Below are positions 22,977 through 35,274 of a stretch of DNA of 64,000 bases, piece by piece (the stretch's first letter is position 1; the number at the start of each line of letters is the position of its first letter). Below the pieces are notes generated by a model. That model was not told where the DNA came from. It saw only the letters and a program-made list of their open reading frames with translations, and ran no database searches. The position numbers were made by a program, and so were the translations under genes. Origin of the DNA: Arachis hypogaea (lineage: Eukaryota; Streptophyta; Magnoliopsida; Fabales; Fabaceae); assembly GCF_003086295.3 (NCBI RefSeq), contig NC_092053.1:119432445-119496444 (forward strand), written 5' to 3'.

Positions 22977-23134
22977 GTTTCTATAGTATCTCTCAACTTA
23001 ATATATTAAAGACTAATTCATCGCGATACTGAGCTCTATTTAAGAATTTATTGCTAGTCAATGGATTACTGTATGCACAAGACGAGATTCAAACTCTCGA
23101 CATTTGCTTAAACAAACTAATGAGCTAACCATTA
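22977..23134 (-). mobile_element. Full-length-looking SINE, reverse, with 16-bp target duplication
   Basis: On the minus strand the body begins TAATGGTTAGCTCATTAG (A-box-like), followed about 25 bp on by GAGTTTGAATCTCG (B-box-like), the tRNA-derived Pol III promoter layout. It is flanked by AGTCAAGTTTAAGTTA (22961-22976) and AGTCAAGTTCAAGTTA (23135-23150), identical at 15 of 16 bases. At 158 bp it has the right length for a plant SINE. It differs in sequence from the family at 2124 and 16423. Confidence 0.75.
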
Positions 23135-23150
23135 AGTCAAGTTCAAGTTA

Positions 23151-23988
23151 TTAGAAAATTATAATTTTCTAATCTATTATGAGTAATACATATAATTGAT
23201 CATAATTACATTAACTATTTTATATTATATGACTTATATAGGTGATTTTATTTATTGTTATAAATACTAATGGAATATTATTATTTTTATTTAAAATTAA
23301 ATAAGAATAAAATTAAAAATATTATTTTATTTGGACTTTAGAGTTTAAAGTTGTCTCCATAACTCTATTTTCATCAGAAGAGTTGTAATTCAGCCATATT
23401 AAAAATATAGAAGATTTTAATTGAGAAAAATTAAAGAATCAAACTCTTTCAATTATGCTTATAAATTCAAGCACATTTTCATATTTAAGTATTTTTTTTA
23501 ATAATTTAATATAAATAATTTTTGAATTAAAAAAATCTTAAAACTTTTAACAAGTGATATAAGAATCATCTATGATTAAATTATTAAAAAATTATAAATT
23601 TATCTTAGTTATAATTTAATCTTGATTTGGGTTTATGATATTAGACTCGAAACAAATACATAAAGTTTCTTCCTTTTCGTGAAACAAATATATTTTACCC
23701 AATTTACTTGGTTGAATTAGTGTTAATGTTGTTTTATGAAATTAAAAAAAGTTTTAATTTTTAATTTGTTTTGTTTTTACAAAAAATGCATATGGATTGG
23801 ACTATTACAGTAATGTCTTTTGTGTATTTTTTTTTAATGTGCACGCATATATATTAAAGATCCAGCTGGCTTAAAAGAAATTATCTATATGCAGTGAGGG
23901 AATTTAATTACAAGAAATAATATTATATAGTTCTTATATATTGTGCTTGTTATTTTATTTTTTTTATGTTATATAAATATTTGATCTT
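23151..23988. other. AT-rich spacer
   Basis: No coding sequence, RNA gene or repeat end is recognisable between the SINE and the CACTA end. Confidence 0.5.
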
Positions 23989-24665
23989 TACCACAAGAAA
24001 AACATTAAGTATCATCGGATTGAATTCGACGGTATAAACAATGCTGAAAATTATTTATCAGCGAATTATTTTATCCGACGTTAATTAGCGGCGAATTTTT
24101 CATCAATTTTTTAATGAATTTGTTGAGACTAAGTTGCTGATTACTGTTGGATTATTCCAACGGTAATTTTGGCGCCATATTATGTGTTTTGGCATCTAAT
24201 TACCGTCGAAAAATTCTATGGTAGTTTTTTTTTCCACAATTAAGTCACAATTAGTAATCAAATTAAAATTCCTATTAACATAATTAGGACAGAAATTCAA
24301 AATTATCAGAAATCAACTAATGATTTTATTAAATATCAATTGTCTGATTATAATAAAATTGTCAATTAAATCCCTAAATCCTGCAGATATCGGTAATCGT
24401 CGTCGTCGTCGTCTTTCCCCTGCTGAAGCGGCGGAGTAGGAGTTGATGTCGGTGCCCTACCAGCAGCACCGCTGCCTCCAGTACGCATTTGCTTGTTGTA
24501 CACCTCCTCTGCTCTCGCAAACGCTCTAGCCGCTCTAGCTTATTATCCGTCATCTGCAAGTTGATGGCTGTGGTGTCTCCCATGCGTGCAAGAAGCTCGT
24601 TATACCTCTATTCAGACTGCTGAGCTTGTTGGTGAAGCTCTTATATCCTGTGTGGATCCATCCTT
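23989..24665 (-). mobile_element. CACTA transposon 3'-end fragment (second copy), reverse
   Basis: TACCACAAGAAAAAC at 23989 is a terminus two bases away from the CACTA type. Then come subterminal repeats and a stretch (24150-24190) matching the complement of 60490-60545 of the large CACTA (TTTGGCGCCATATTATG type). The minus-strand frame 24583-24374 and its surroundings match the last transposase exon of the large element (EQRRCTTSK-like, followed by a GTCGTCGTC tract). Coding is broken. It ends where element A begins. Confidence 0.7.
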
Positions 24666-24695
24666 TACCCCCCAATACTCAATCCTCAAGCTCTG

Positions 24696-25699
24696 GTGCA
24701 CTTACTTTTTCACGCATCCATATTTCAAGAGAAAGAAGAGGAGGCCCAAAAAGTGGAGGTAGGAGAGACCCTTGAAGATGAAGGAGTAGTTGAAGAATTA
24801 GGGGGAATTGAAGAAAGTTGTCAAGAGGTGGAAGTTATCAAGGAGGAGTTAGATTTTATACTAGAGCAAGTGGAGAAAACTGAAATTATCAAAGAAGAGG
24901 AAGTGGTTGAGGACTTAGGAGATGCGGAACCTCCATGAAAATCTCAAGTCATAGAGCCTCCTTCCAAAACGTTTGAATTTGATGTTAAGGAGGGTGTACA
25001 ACCTCCAAGGCATGTCATGATTGAAGACTTGGAGGAGGTTGATCATGAGATGGATTCAATAATTGATGAGTTTTTATCAACAATTGAATCCTCCCCCATT
25101 GGACTTAAAGAAGAGGTCAATGTCGCAGAAGTTTGTCAAGAGGTGGAGATCATCAAAGGGGAGCCCAAGAGAATAAGGCATACATTGGCAAGGCCGCCAC
25201 TGGAGATACCTTCCCCCAAGCCATTACCATCCAACACAACATTCAAGTGGGTAAAATTCTTATCCTTAAACTCACCTTCCCACTTGAATATGGTCTGCTT
25301 GAAACGGATGGACAACTTAGAGCTATCTGCGGTTTTAAGAGTAAAAGGGAGATGATTAGCGGTTGGCAACACCATCTTAGGTTTGTTATGGCTGGAAGCT
25401 CAAGGCCTAATTGCAAGGGTTTGTATAATTCTCAATTGATTGGGTCTAGGAGGATGTTTGGGTGCTTAAATGAGAATTTCAAGGCTAAACCACCCGGATG
25501 GAATCATGATGATCAACTTAAAGATGGGTGTAGAAATAAGATTTGGGATCCAGGCATACAAGAGGATCAATTTTGGGAGCTCAAAGCTTGTGGAGAACTT
25601 CATCACGGCTTGGTGAATTCACTTGGAGATGTTAGAGCTTATTGGAAGTCCAAGCATTGGTGGAAGTTTCAAGATGAGTTCAAGCACAAGCCACCATGA
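24696..25699 (+). pseudogene. Element A acidic ORF of unknown function, broken
   Basis: Frame 24696-25355 is very rich in Glu and carries three variants of CQEVE(V/I)IK(E/G)E (near 24820, 24870 and 25135), interrupted once by TGA at 24936-24938. Near 25270 the sense frame shifts to that of 25133-25699, which is Trp- and Gly-rich (SGWQHHLRF, KPPGWNHDD, YWKSKHWWKF) and ends KHKPP. I recognise no enzymatic domain. Position inside an LTR element and repetition suggest an element-encoded accessory or gag-like protein. Start and N-terminus are uncertain because the left end is truncated. Confidence 0.5.
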
Positions 25700-25884
25700 C
25701 AAGGAGCTCACCAAATGTCCAACTTAAGGATTTTAACTAAAAGTGTTAGGTGGGAAACACCCCACCATGGTAAATTCTTTCTAATTTCTCTTTTATTTAT
25801 ATTAGTAATAAGTTAGATTTTTATTTTTGTTTTTGATATGTTTATTTCGTTTAATTCATGGTTTAGTTGTTTAAAAAAATTTTT

Positions 25885-26190
25885 TTTTGCGATCGACGCG
25901 TAAGCGTCGATGACGCGCACGCGTCACATGCAGGTTCGCAATATTACTGAAAGGGACAGAGAGTTGCGATGGAGACGCGCGTGAGGGGTGCGTGGCGCAC
26001 AGGCCACCCCACGCATATGCGTCCCTCACGCGTACGCGTCCCCTGCAGAAATTTCAACCCACGCGTAAGCGTCATCGACGCGTACGCGTGGGGATGAAAA
26101 TCGGCGTAAAGAGTGAATTGAACAGAGAGTTGTGTGGTCATGCATGGCCGTTTTCGTTTTCACGCGCACGCGTAACCTACGCGCGCGCGT
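25885..26190 (+). repeat. ACGCGT/GCGTACGCG palindrome array in element A
   Basis: About ten variants of short CpG palindromes (GACGCGTAAGCGTC, ACGCGTACGCG, CACGCGTAAGCG) lie in 300 bp. Further copies are in this element's LTR at 28795-28865 and, in reverse, in element B at 46400-46500 and 59245-59710. The frames open here on both strands (25944-26288) are by-products. Confidence 0.75.
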
Positions 26191-26299
26191 TGCGTTCTGT
26201 TTTTCATTTCTTTCTTCTTTCTTCTTTCTTCTCTCCTTTCTTATTCTTTCTTCCTCCTTTCTTACTTTCTTCTTTTTCATTTCTTTAACTTCTCATCTT

Positions 26300-28335
26300 T
26301 ATTCTATTTCATTCTCTTTTACATATTGCATTTGTATACTTTCCTTCATTGCATTTTAATTTTATTCATGTTTTTATTTTCTTTTCTGATTTCCTATTTT
26401 ATCATTGGTGTTAAATGTTTTTATTCAATTGTTGCATTTTTTTTGCATTATTTTGGTGATTCATGACTTGTTTTACATTGTTGGGTAATATTATTTAAGT
26501 CAATACTAATCCTTTATGATACTTGTATTCCTTTTGCATTGACATGAATTTATATTGTCTTTCATGACCCACTCTCTCTTCTCCTTTGTTGCAATTTTTG
26601 TACTATTGATATGCCATTTGCTTCTACTGTTTTCTCACTTGCATGTTGTAGCTACCATGTAATTGAGACCCTCATTATTTGGCATTAACCCAACCATATT
26701 TTAATTGTTTTTGATCTTTGTTTTTGGGTCACTTTTCTTCCCTTTTCTCTTCTTTCAGGATGGCCACCAGGAAGGGAACCGGAAGACATTTACATGGGGC
26801 GACAAACAAGTTCCTATGCACATTCTTTGGAAAAAAGCGTTAGTTGTAGCAACCCGTCCACTTGCACATCTTGGCATGCACCGAGGACGGTGCAATCTTT
26901 AAGTGTGGGGAGGTCGATACCGACTTCTGTGGGTTAGTTATTTTCTTCTCAACACCAATGTTTTATTTTCTTTGTTAGTTCATTGTTGCATTTGCATGTT
27001 TGATTGCATGTTTGCTTGATTTTGTGCATATTTTAGCACTACTTGGTTGAAGTGTCGAATTCTTTTTCAAGAAACTTTTTATAACATTTCACTAATTTGA
27101 ATTAAAATTTTTGTTAAACTTGCTTGAAGAATTTTATTTTGGAACATGGTTTAGAGCTCGAACACACAAAACCTGTGAGATTTTTGAGCTTATTTGATTG
27201 GTTTCATTTAATCAACCAATACTTTGTTTTTGGTGTGTATTGTTCTCTCTAGAATTGTGATCTTTGTCTTGCTTAATTCTATATTTCCATTGTTTGATGT
27301 ATGCATGCACTTATATGATTGAGGCCTTGTTTCACTGAGCTTACATACCCATACAGCCTTCACCTTTTCATTATCCTTTGTAAACCAATGCTGAGCCTAC
27401 TTATCCCATTTATTCTTTACTCTAGCTCATCACTAACTCTAAGCGGAAAACAATAATTTTCTTAATTTGAATCCTTGGTTAGCTTAGACTAGTGAGAGTA
27501 TTCATGATTTGAGTGTCGGGAAGTTGGGTTTGCCAATATTTTGTTTGAGAATTGGGTGTTGTATATTCTTGTGAAAATGTGCAAAAACAATAGTTGAGCA
27601 CATATTATTGCATTCAATAATTTAATCATATGCATTGAGAAAAACAAAAGAAAAGAAAATAAAAAAAAAAAAGAAAAAAAGAGCAAATAATAAAAAGGGG
27701 ACAAAATGGCCCAAAGTAAATGGTGATAGCAATGCATATGTACTGTACTTGAAATTAGGATGCATGAATATGTGACAAAACATAGTTATTGGATAGTTAG
27801 GTTTTATATTCTGATTACATGGATTGGCTTAAGTTAGGTGGAAAGTTTAAGTTAATTAAGGATTCAGATTTTAGTCCACTTGACCAAATACAATCCTACC
27901 TTGACCCTAACCCCATTATTACAACCCTTAAAAGACCTCTTGATATGTGTATTTGTGCATCAAATTATTTGTTGATTGGTAGAAGAAGAGCAAGCCTTAG
28001 AAAGCAAGGTTAGTAGAGAATTGAGAGAATCGAACCTTAAACACTTGAGTGATTAGAGTGTATACACTTCCGGTGAGGGTTCGATGCTCGATTCCTTGTT
28101 CCCGGCTTTCACGAGCTTTCTTCTTTTGCAAGTTTACTTGTACTTTATTTTATGATTTGAATTAGTGAGATCCAGTTCATATTTCTTCTTGAAAGATTTG
28201 CTTACTTTTAACCAAGTACGTAAGAACATTTTGCATTTAGTTGCATTCATATAGATAGGGTGCATTGCATAAGTTTCACCATTCCTCTTCACTCCTTTAT
28301 AGCTTCTCTTGAGCTTAGCATGAGGACATCATAAT
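26300..28335 (+). other. Element A 3' internal non-coding region
   Basis: AT-rich internal DNA with no pol domains. An internal copy of the pre-LTR tract, TTTAAGTGTGGGGAGG, lies at 26898-26913, about 1.4 kb before the real one. The region matches, in reverse, the two parts of element B on either side of element C. Confidence 0.6.
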
Positions 28336-28352
28336 GTTTAAGTGTGGGGAGA

Positions 28353-29925
28353 TTAATAAAACACATTTTTAGGGTTTATCTTGTGCTTAATTGAGTGGAT
28401 TTTATCCACTATTCTCACACTTATTCATAAAATTCGCATGTTTTACATTTTTCTTCCTAATTTTGTGCTATGATTGAAAACATGCTTCTTTGGCCTTAAA
28501 TTTGCTATGTTTAATCCTCTCTTATTACCATTCGATGCCGTGATATGTTTGTTAAGTGTTTTCATAGTTTATAGGGCAAGAATGATTTAGAGGATGGAAA
28601 AGAAGCATGTACAAGTGGAAGGAATACAAGAAATTGAAGGAATTGCTAAGCTATCAATCCTGACCTCTTCGTACTAAATCGATTATAACTTGAGCTACAG
28701 AGGTCCGAATGAGGCAGTTCTAGTTGCGTTGGAAAGCTAACATCCGGGGTTTCAAAATGATATGTAATTTGCCATAGTTGCCATGCAGTTAGGCAATGCG
28801 CACATGTGGATCACGCGTACACGTGACCTTGCGAAAGTTCAGCGACGCGTACGCGTGACGGAGCCACGTGCTGCACGTATTAGAAAACGCTGAGGGCAAT
28901 TTCTAGGCTCCTTTTAGCCCAGTTACAAGCCCAAAAACACAGAATAGAGGTTGCAGAGTGGGGGAATCATTCATGGAACATTCATTCACATAATTTTAGG
29001 TCTTAGATATAATTTTCTAGAGAGAGAGGCTCTCTCCTCTCTCTAGGTTTTAGGATTTTTAGGTTTAGTTCTTCTCAAATTCTGAATTCTATCTTATTGC
29101 AATTTAGTTTCTCTTCTACTTATATTTGTTCTAGTACTTTAGTTTATCTATTTCTCTTGTTGATCTCTTTATGTTGCTATTTTAGTTTATGAATTCTCAT
29201 GTTAGATTTGATTTTCCTTTTTAATGCAATTTGAGGTATTTCATAATTATTATTCCTTTCTTCGTTTGTTATTATTGATGTTTGCAATTGGTTGTTTGGA
29301 TTTAATATTCCTTACTAGTTTTCTATGTTTTTATGTTGTGCCTTCCAAGTGTTTGATAAAATGCTTGGGAGGGTTTTAAGTTAGCTTTTTATATTCTTAG
29401 CTTGAATTGATTAATTGGAGACTCTTGAATCATCAAAGTCTCTTGTTGGTTGGTGATTGAAACTAGCTAGTTGGCTTGAACTTCACTAACTCTAGTCTTT
29501 GATTAGGACTTGTGAATTCAAGTTGATTTTCTCACTTGACTTACCCTCAATTGTTAGAGGTTAACTAAGTGAGTGCAATTTACAATTACCATCACAAGTA
29601 ACTATGATAATGGGGATACGAATTCCAATTATCAATCCTTGCTAAGACTTTTTCTTAATTATTGTTTTATTTTCTTGTTATTTACATTCCTTGTTCCACA
29701 TTTCAAAAACCCAAAAAGATACAATCTCATAACCAATTATAAGTACACTTCCTTGTAATTCCTTGAGAGACGACCCGAGGTTTAAATACTTCGGTTAATT
29801 TTTATTGGGTTTGTTTTAGTGACAAACAAATTAAATTTGATTGAGGTTGAATTGTCGGTTTAGAACTATACTTACAACGCGATTATTTTTGTGAAAAATT
29901 TTTACCGACGATTTTTCCCCCGTCA
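28353..29925 (+). repeat. Element A 3' LTR
   Basis: It begins TAATAAAACACATTTTTAGG after the purine tract; the reverse copy in B shows the better start TGATAAACCACT. It ends CCCGTCA at 29925. It matches 45432-46937 in reverse, including ACTTACAACGCGATTATTTTTGTGAA near 29865-29895. Length is about 1570 bp. Confidence 0.75.
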
Positions 29926-31668
29926 CATCACAGCACACTTCAAATGGTTTGTGCGGTTCCAACAAAATCAAAATAGGTGCTGAAGTTAATTTCTCCTTCA
30001 AAGCTTGAAAGCTCTCCTCACACTCCGCTGTCCACACAAACGATACCTCCTTCCGGGTTAAGTTAGTCAGTGGTAATGCAATTTGAGAAAATCTCTTAAT
30101 GAATCTTCGGTAATATCCGGCCAAACTCAAGAAACTCCTAACTTCTGTTACCATCGTCGGCCTCTCCCATTCCATCACCGCCTCTACTTTTGAAGGATCC
30201 ACGCTATTCCGCCCTTACTTACTATGTGGCCTAAGAACTTCACCTCTTCCTTCCAAAACTTACACTTAGATAATTTCGCATACAATTTACGCTCTTTCAG
30301 GATTTGCAACACAATTCTCAAGTGCTCTTCATGTTCTTTTGCTGTCTTTGAGTAAACTAAAATGTCATTTATGAATACTACCATGAATTTGTCCAAAAAA
30401 GAACGAAATACTTTGTTTATGTAATATATGAACACAGCAGGTGCATTCATCAACCCAACGGACATCACTGGAAACCCGTAGTGTCCATAGCGTGTCCTAA
30501 ATACAGTTTTCGGAATATCATCCTCTTTCACCCTAATCTGATAGTAGTCAGATCTTAAATCAATTTTTGAAAACACTCCAGCTCCTTGCAACTAATCCAT
30601 TAAGTTATCTATCCTCGGCAACGGATACTTATTTTTCACAGTCACTTTGTTCAACTGTCGGTAATCTACACAGAGTCGCATTCCTCCATCTTTCTTCTTC
30701 ACCAATAAAACTGGCGCTCCCCACGGAGATACACTCGGTCGAATGAACATCTTGTTCAGAAGCTCTTCCAACTGAGTCTTTAATTCCACCAGCTCTATCG
30801 GAGCCATTTTGTACGGCATAATCGACTCTGGTCCGACTCCTAGCACCAAGTCAATCGCAAATTCAATTTCTCTTTAAGGCGAAAATTAGGAAAAATCTTC
30901 AGGAAATACTCCAGGAAAATCTCTAACTACCGGAATTTGATCTAACTTTTGTTCATCACCTAACGAGGTCGCAGCCAAAAGTATATAACCCTGACACTCT
31001 TTCCCACTACAATTCACCAACACTGAGTTCAGGTAATAACCCTCAGCTGTCACTGCTCCTCCTTCTCCTTCTGGCATAAACTGAATCGATCGCTCAAAGC
31101 AATTTAACAATACTCGATTCTTTAACAACCAATCAAATTCCAAAATTATTTCCAACATAACCATTGGCAAACAGATTAAATCATGAACAAATTCTCTATC
31201 CTCAATCTTGAAAGATACTTCCCTACAATCTAATTTAGTCACGACCGTCTGATACGGGGTATGCACATGCAAATCAAAAGCTAATTTTGACATTTTTAAT
31301 CTTAGTTCCTCAACTTTATCAGATGCAATAAACGAATGCGAAGCTCCAGTATCATACAATGCAACCAATATTTTCTCACCAATTAAACAGTTACCTCTCA
31401 TCAAAGGATCAGCCTTAGCAGCATTACTGGCATTCACAGCAAACACCCGACCTTGTTGTTGATTCCAATCCATATTTAGATTCCTTCCACGAGGGCAATC
31501 CTTTGCCATGTGTCCAGACAATCTGCATGTAAAGCATCCACCTATACCCAGCTTGCAAGAATCATAAGGATGAAAACACCCGCAACGGTTACAAATTGAA
31601 TCCAGAGAAGTCTTACTCTGTTTACCTCTTTCTTTGGCATGGAACATAGGCACTCTAATAGAAAAATC
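29926..31668 (-). pseudogene. Ty3/gypsy chromovirus fragment: zinc knuckle, protease and RT
   Basis: Read leftward. Frame 31713-30886 carries a CCHC knuckle (CFTCRLSGHMAKDC) and protease (LYDTGASHSFIA), then FPGVFPEDFS. Two stops separate it from 30849-30592 ([22 protein letters not shown] start), which ends at a stop in place of Gln. 30591-30184 holds the RT core, where the usual FIDD is FIND (FINDILVYS), removing a catalytic Asp. After a frameshift, 30202-29926 continues into the RNase H start (KPFEVCCDV), where element A interrupts it. The right side is cut by the RTE LINE. It is a dead fragment without LTRs; chromovirus affiliation is from the motif style. Confidence 0.88.
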
Positions 31669-34414
31669 CATGGAGTTGGTGGATACCATGATAAGGAGAA
31701 AGATTAACATCATGTGCCTACAAGAAAAAAATTTGTTGGTGTGAACGCTAGGGAGTTTGATACTTCCGATTTCAAACTTTGGTATACAAGAAAGATGAAG
31801 AATAGGAATGGTGTATGTGTTATTATGGATAAGCAGTGGAAGAAGGACGTAGTGGATGTTAAGAGGGTGGAAACTCTGATTATCTCTATCAAACTTGTGG
31901 TGAAGGGGGTACTCTTCATGTGGTTAGCGCCTATGCCCTGCAAGTGGGTACGGACAAGCAACGCAAGATATTGGTCCAAGACATACCTTCGGGAGATAAG
32001 ATTTTTTTAGGAGGAGATTTAAATGGCCATGTTGGAAGAGAAGTTATTGGGTATGGAAGTATTCACGGAGGTCATGGTTTTGGGGTGGTCAATACCGAGG
32101 GTAAAACTATTTTGGAATTTTTCTCAACCTTTGACCTTCTCATAGAAAATACATGTTTTAAAAAGAGAGACAAACATCTTATAACCTATAGGAGTGGCAT
32201 GACAAGCTCTCAAATCGACTTTTTCTTGAGGAGAGTCGACCAAAAATTTTGTATTAATTGTAAAATTATTCCGAGAGAGAGTTTAACAACACAACATAGT
32301 ATGCTCGTAATGGATTTTTGCGTTGAGAGAAAGTTGAGGAAAAGACATCATACGAAGAACCCAAGGACGAGGTGGTGACGGATGAAAGGTGAGGAACAAA
32401 GAAGCTTTCTAAGACGGGTAGGAGAAAAGGCAAAGTGGGAAAGGGATAGAAGCGCGGAGGAGATGTAGAGGGAGATGGCATAGGTTATTAGAAGAACAAA
32501 AAAAGAAAGTTTTTATGAATCTAGAGTGATAGGATGAAGAGATAAGGAGTCCTGGTGGTGGAATGCGAGTGTACAAGAAATGATAAAGACAAAAAGGGTG
32601 TGCTTTAAAGAGTGGTTTTTGTGCCGCAATGTAGATAATTAGGAAAAATATAAGGTGGCTAAGAAAGAGACAAAAGTGGTTGTAAATGAAGCAAGAACAA
32701 GAGCATATGAGGGTCTCTACCAGTGTTTAGACACGAAGGAAGGAGAAAAAGGTATATATAGAATCGCAAAGAACCGTGAAAGAAGAACGAGAGACTTGGA
32801 TTAGGTTAAGTATATAAAGGATAAAGACAGAGAGGTTTTGGCTCAAAGTGGAAGAGTTATTTATGAGAAGATCAATGAAAGGTTGAAGAGCTATTTCTAC
32901 GATTTATTTAATGAATGATAGTAGACTCTTTCGAGCCTTGGTCGGTTATGCACGAGGGAAGAAGATCAAAACTTTGACTACTATCGAAGAATTTGAGACT
33001 TCGAGGTAAAAGAGGTTCTAAAGCGGATGAAAAATGGCAGGACAATAGGATCCGATAATATTCCTATTGAAGTTTGTAAAGTCCTTGGAGAGAAAGGCAT
33101 CAATTGGTTAACCAAGCTTTTTAATGAGATTTTAAGGTCAAAGAAGATGCCAGATAAGTGGAGAAAAAATACTTTGGTACCTATCTATAAGAATAAAAGG
33201 GATATACAGAGTTGCAAAAACTATAGAGGGAACAAGCTCATGGGTCATACCATAAAGTTATGGGAAAGGGTAATAGAATGGAGGCTGAGACAAGAGACAC
33301 AAGTAACAGAGAACTAATTTAGTTTTTTGCTAGGCAGATCCACTACTAAAGAGCTACATACCTATTAAAAAAAATGATGGAGAGGTATCGTAATAATAAA
33401 AGGGATCTACATATAGTATTTATTAATTTGAAAAAAAGCATACGATATGGGGTCAATGGAGGTTTATGGAAGGTTTTGGAAAGGAAGAGAGTAAGGATCA
33501 CATGTATTCGTGCAATTAAAGACATGTATGATGCGGCTAGAACTAGTGTAAAGACTAAAGGTGATGTGACAGAAGAATTTTCTATTGGTATAGGATTACG
33601 CCAAGGATCATCCTTAAGTCCATACATTTTTACATTAGTCTTGGAGGTACTCATAGAGCATATCCAAGAGCCTATGCCATGGTGCATGTTTTTTGCAGAT
33701 GATATCGTCCTTATGGAAGAGTGAATAAAAGACCTAAATAAGAAGTTGGATTTGTGGAGAAAAGCTCTAGAAGTGTACGGTCTGTGCATAAGCCGTAGCA
33801 AGATGAAATATATGGAATGTAAGTTCGGCTCCCAATGGAAAAATCCTAATACAGAGGTGAAGATTGGAGAAAACATTCTATGAAAGGTTAAAAGTTTTAA
33901 GTATCTTGGGTGCATCATACAAGATAATGGAGAGATTGAACAAGATGTAAATCATAGGATTCAAGCAGGTTGGTTAAAATGGCAGAGTGCGTTTGGTTTT
34001 ATATGTCACAAAAAAGTTCTTTTAAAACTTAAAGGTAAATTCTATCGCACTGCTATCAAACCGGATATGCTTTATGGTACAGAGTATTGGATGGCCAAAG
34101 AGGAGCACAAAGATATAAGAGAGAGAGTTGCAATAGCTTCTATTGTGAAAAAGATGGTAGAATCACGTCTCAAGTGGTCTGGACATATGAGAAGAAGACC
34201 GACAGAGCACCCAATTAGGAGGGTAGATGAGATAGAAAATGGAAAAGAGATGAAAGACAGAGGAAGACCTAGGAAGACTATCCATGAGGTGGTCAAATGA
34301 GGTCTACATGTAAACGGTCTCTTTGTAAACATGATACATGACAGAAATCAATGACATCTTTAAATCCATGTAGTCGACTCCATCTAGTGGGATAAGATTT
34401 TGTTGTCGTTGTCG
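31669..34414 (+). pseudogene. RTE-clade LINE, degenerate
   Basis: The left part (31672-32378, two frames) carries the apurinic-type endonuclease: INIMCLQE, GGDLNGHVG, the YGSIHGGHGFG segment and SSQIDFF. The middle (32380-33020) is broken by stops. Reverse transcriptase spans 33027-34066, with GSDNIPIEV, a CKNYRG segment, RQGSSLSPY and FADDIVLM near 33691-33717. The C-terminal part reaches 34300 (RGRPRKTIHEVVK). The 3' end is a TTGTTGTCGTTGTCG tract near 34400-34414, typical of RTE elements, which end in short repeats rather than poly(A). At least four frameshifts or stops disable it. The 5' end is truncated in the chromovirus. Confidence 0.88.
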
Positions 34415-35265
34415 TATGTATACATATATATTAATTATACTAAAATATATTTAAGTCACATAGATCAATTATTTTTTTTATTATGATTATTTTCTTTTGA
34501 GTCCACAATCTTTCAATAGTTCTTTTATTCTATTAGTATCAAGTACGTATAATAATCTTCATAAAGCATAATAGTTTTCTTATTTATATATACATATATA
34601 TTAAGCGTGTAATTAATAGTTTCTTTATTCTTATAATATTTTATTTTATTTCAATAATTTTAAATATTTTATTATTTATAAATACATATCATATTAATTA
34701 TAAGTAAATATATTTAAGTTACATATATTAATTATTTCTTGATTATAATTAATTTTTTATAATTAATAGTTATTTTATTCTTAGAATATATATATTTTTT
34801 GATTATGATTATATATATATATATATTTGAGCCTACAATTATTCAAAAAAAATTTTTATTTCTTATTATTAATATTAGTGTACGTGTAATATTCACAAAT
34901 CATGGCAATCTTTATTAATTATGGTAATCTTCATACATTGCTATTAGACATAAATTTGTATGAAATTAGTGGTATAATAGGAATAATAAAATTATAAATA
35001 GTATTATGATTACTTAAAATAATATTAATTATAATTGTGTATTTATTTAATAGTAATAATGATAGAATTGATATGCTTTAAGATAGAAAAATAAATTTTT
35101 AATTAATGTTAAATTAATTTAATATATTTTAATTATAGTAAAAAATTTCAGCTATTAACATATTTTTTTATTCCCATGATTATTTCTTTATATATATTAG
35201 ACAACTAAATTTTATCCTAATACTATTTATTATAGGTTATTATGAGATTATACATGTAATTAATA
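34415..35265. other. AT-rich spacer
   Basis: Very AT-rich DNA with (TA)n runs. No gene, RNA or repeat boundary is visible. Confidence 0.6.
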
Positions 35266-35274
35266 TATATATAA

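Larger units (their letters stand above)
24690..29925 (+). mobile_element. Element A: LTR retrotransposon lacking its 5' LTR and pol
   Basis: Internal sequence plus one complete 3' LTR. A purine-rich tract (TTTAAGTGTGGGGAGA, 28336-28351) precedes the LTR. The same family in reverse is element B (45432-59756): matching landmarks include the segment with CATGCACCGAGGACGGTGCA and the ACGCGT-rich tracts. There is no RT, RNase H or integrase in the retained part. The left edge abuts the CACTA fragment; the right edge lies inside the chromovirus RNase H region, so A inserted into that chromovirus. Family placement (Athila/Tat-like gypsy) is inferred from the large LTRs and the tract TTTAAGTGTGGGGAGG. 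Confidence 0.7.

Noticed and set aside
25944..26359. Overlapping frames on both strands
   Set aside because: They come from the ACGCGT palindrome array and a CTT-rich tract in element A.
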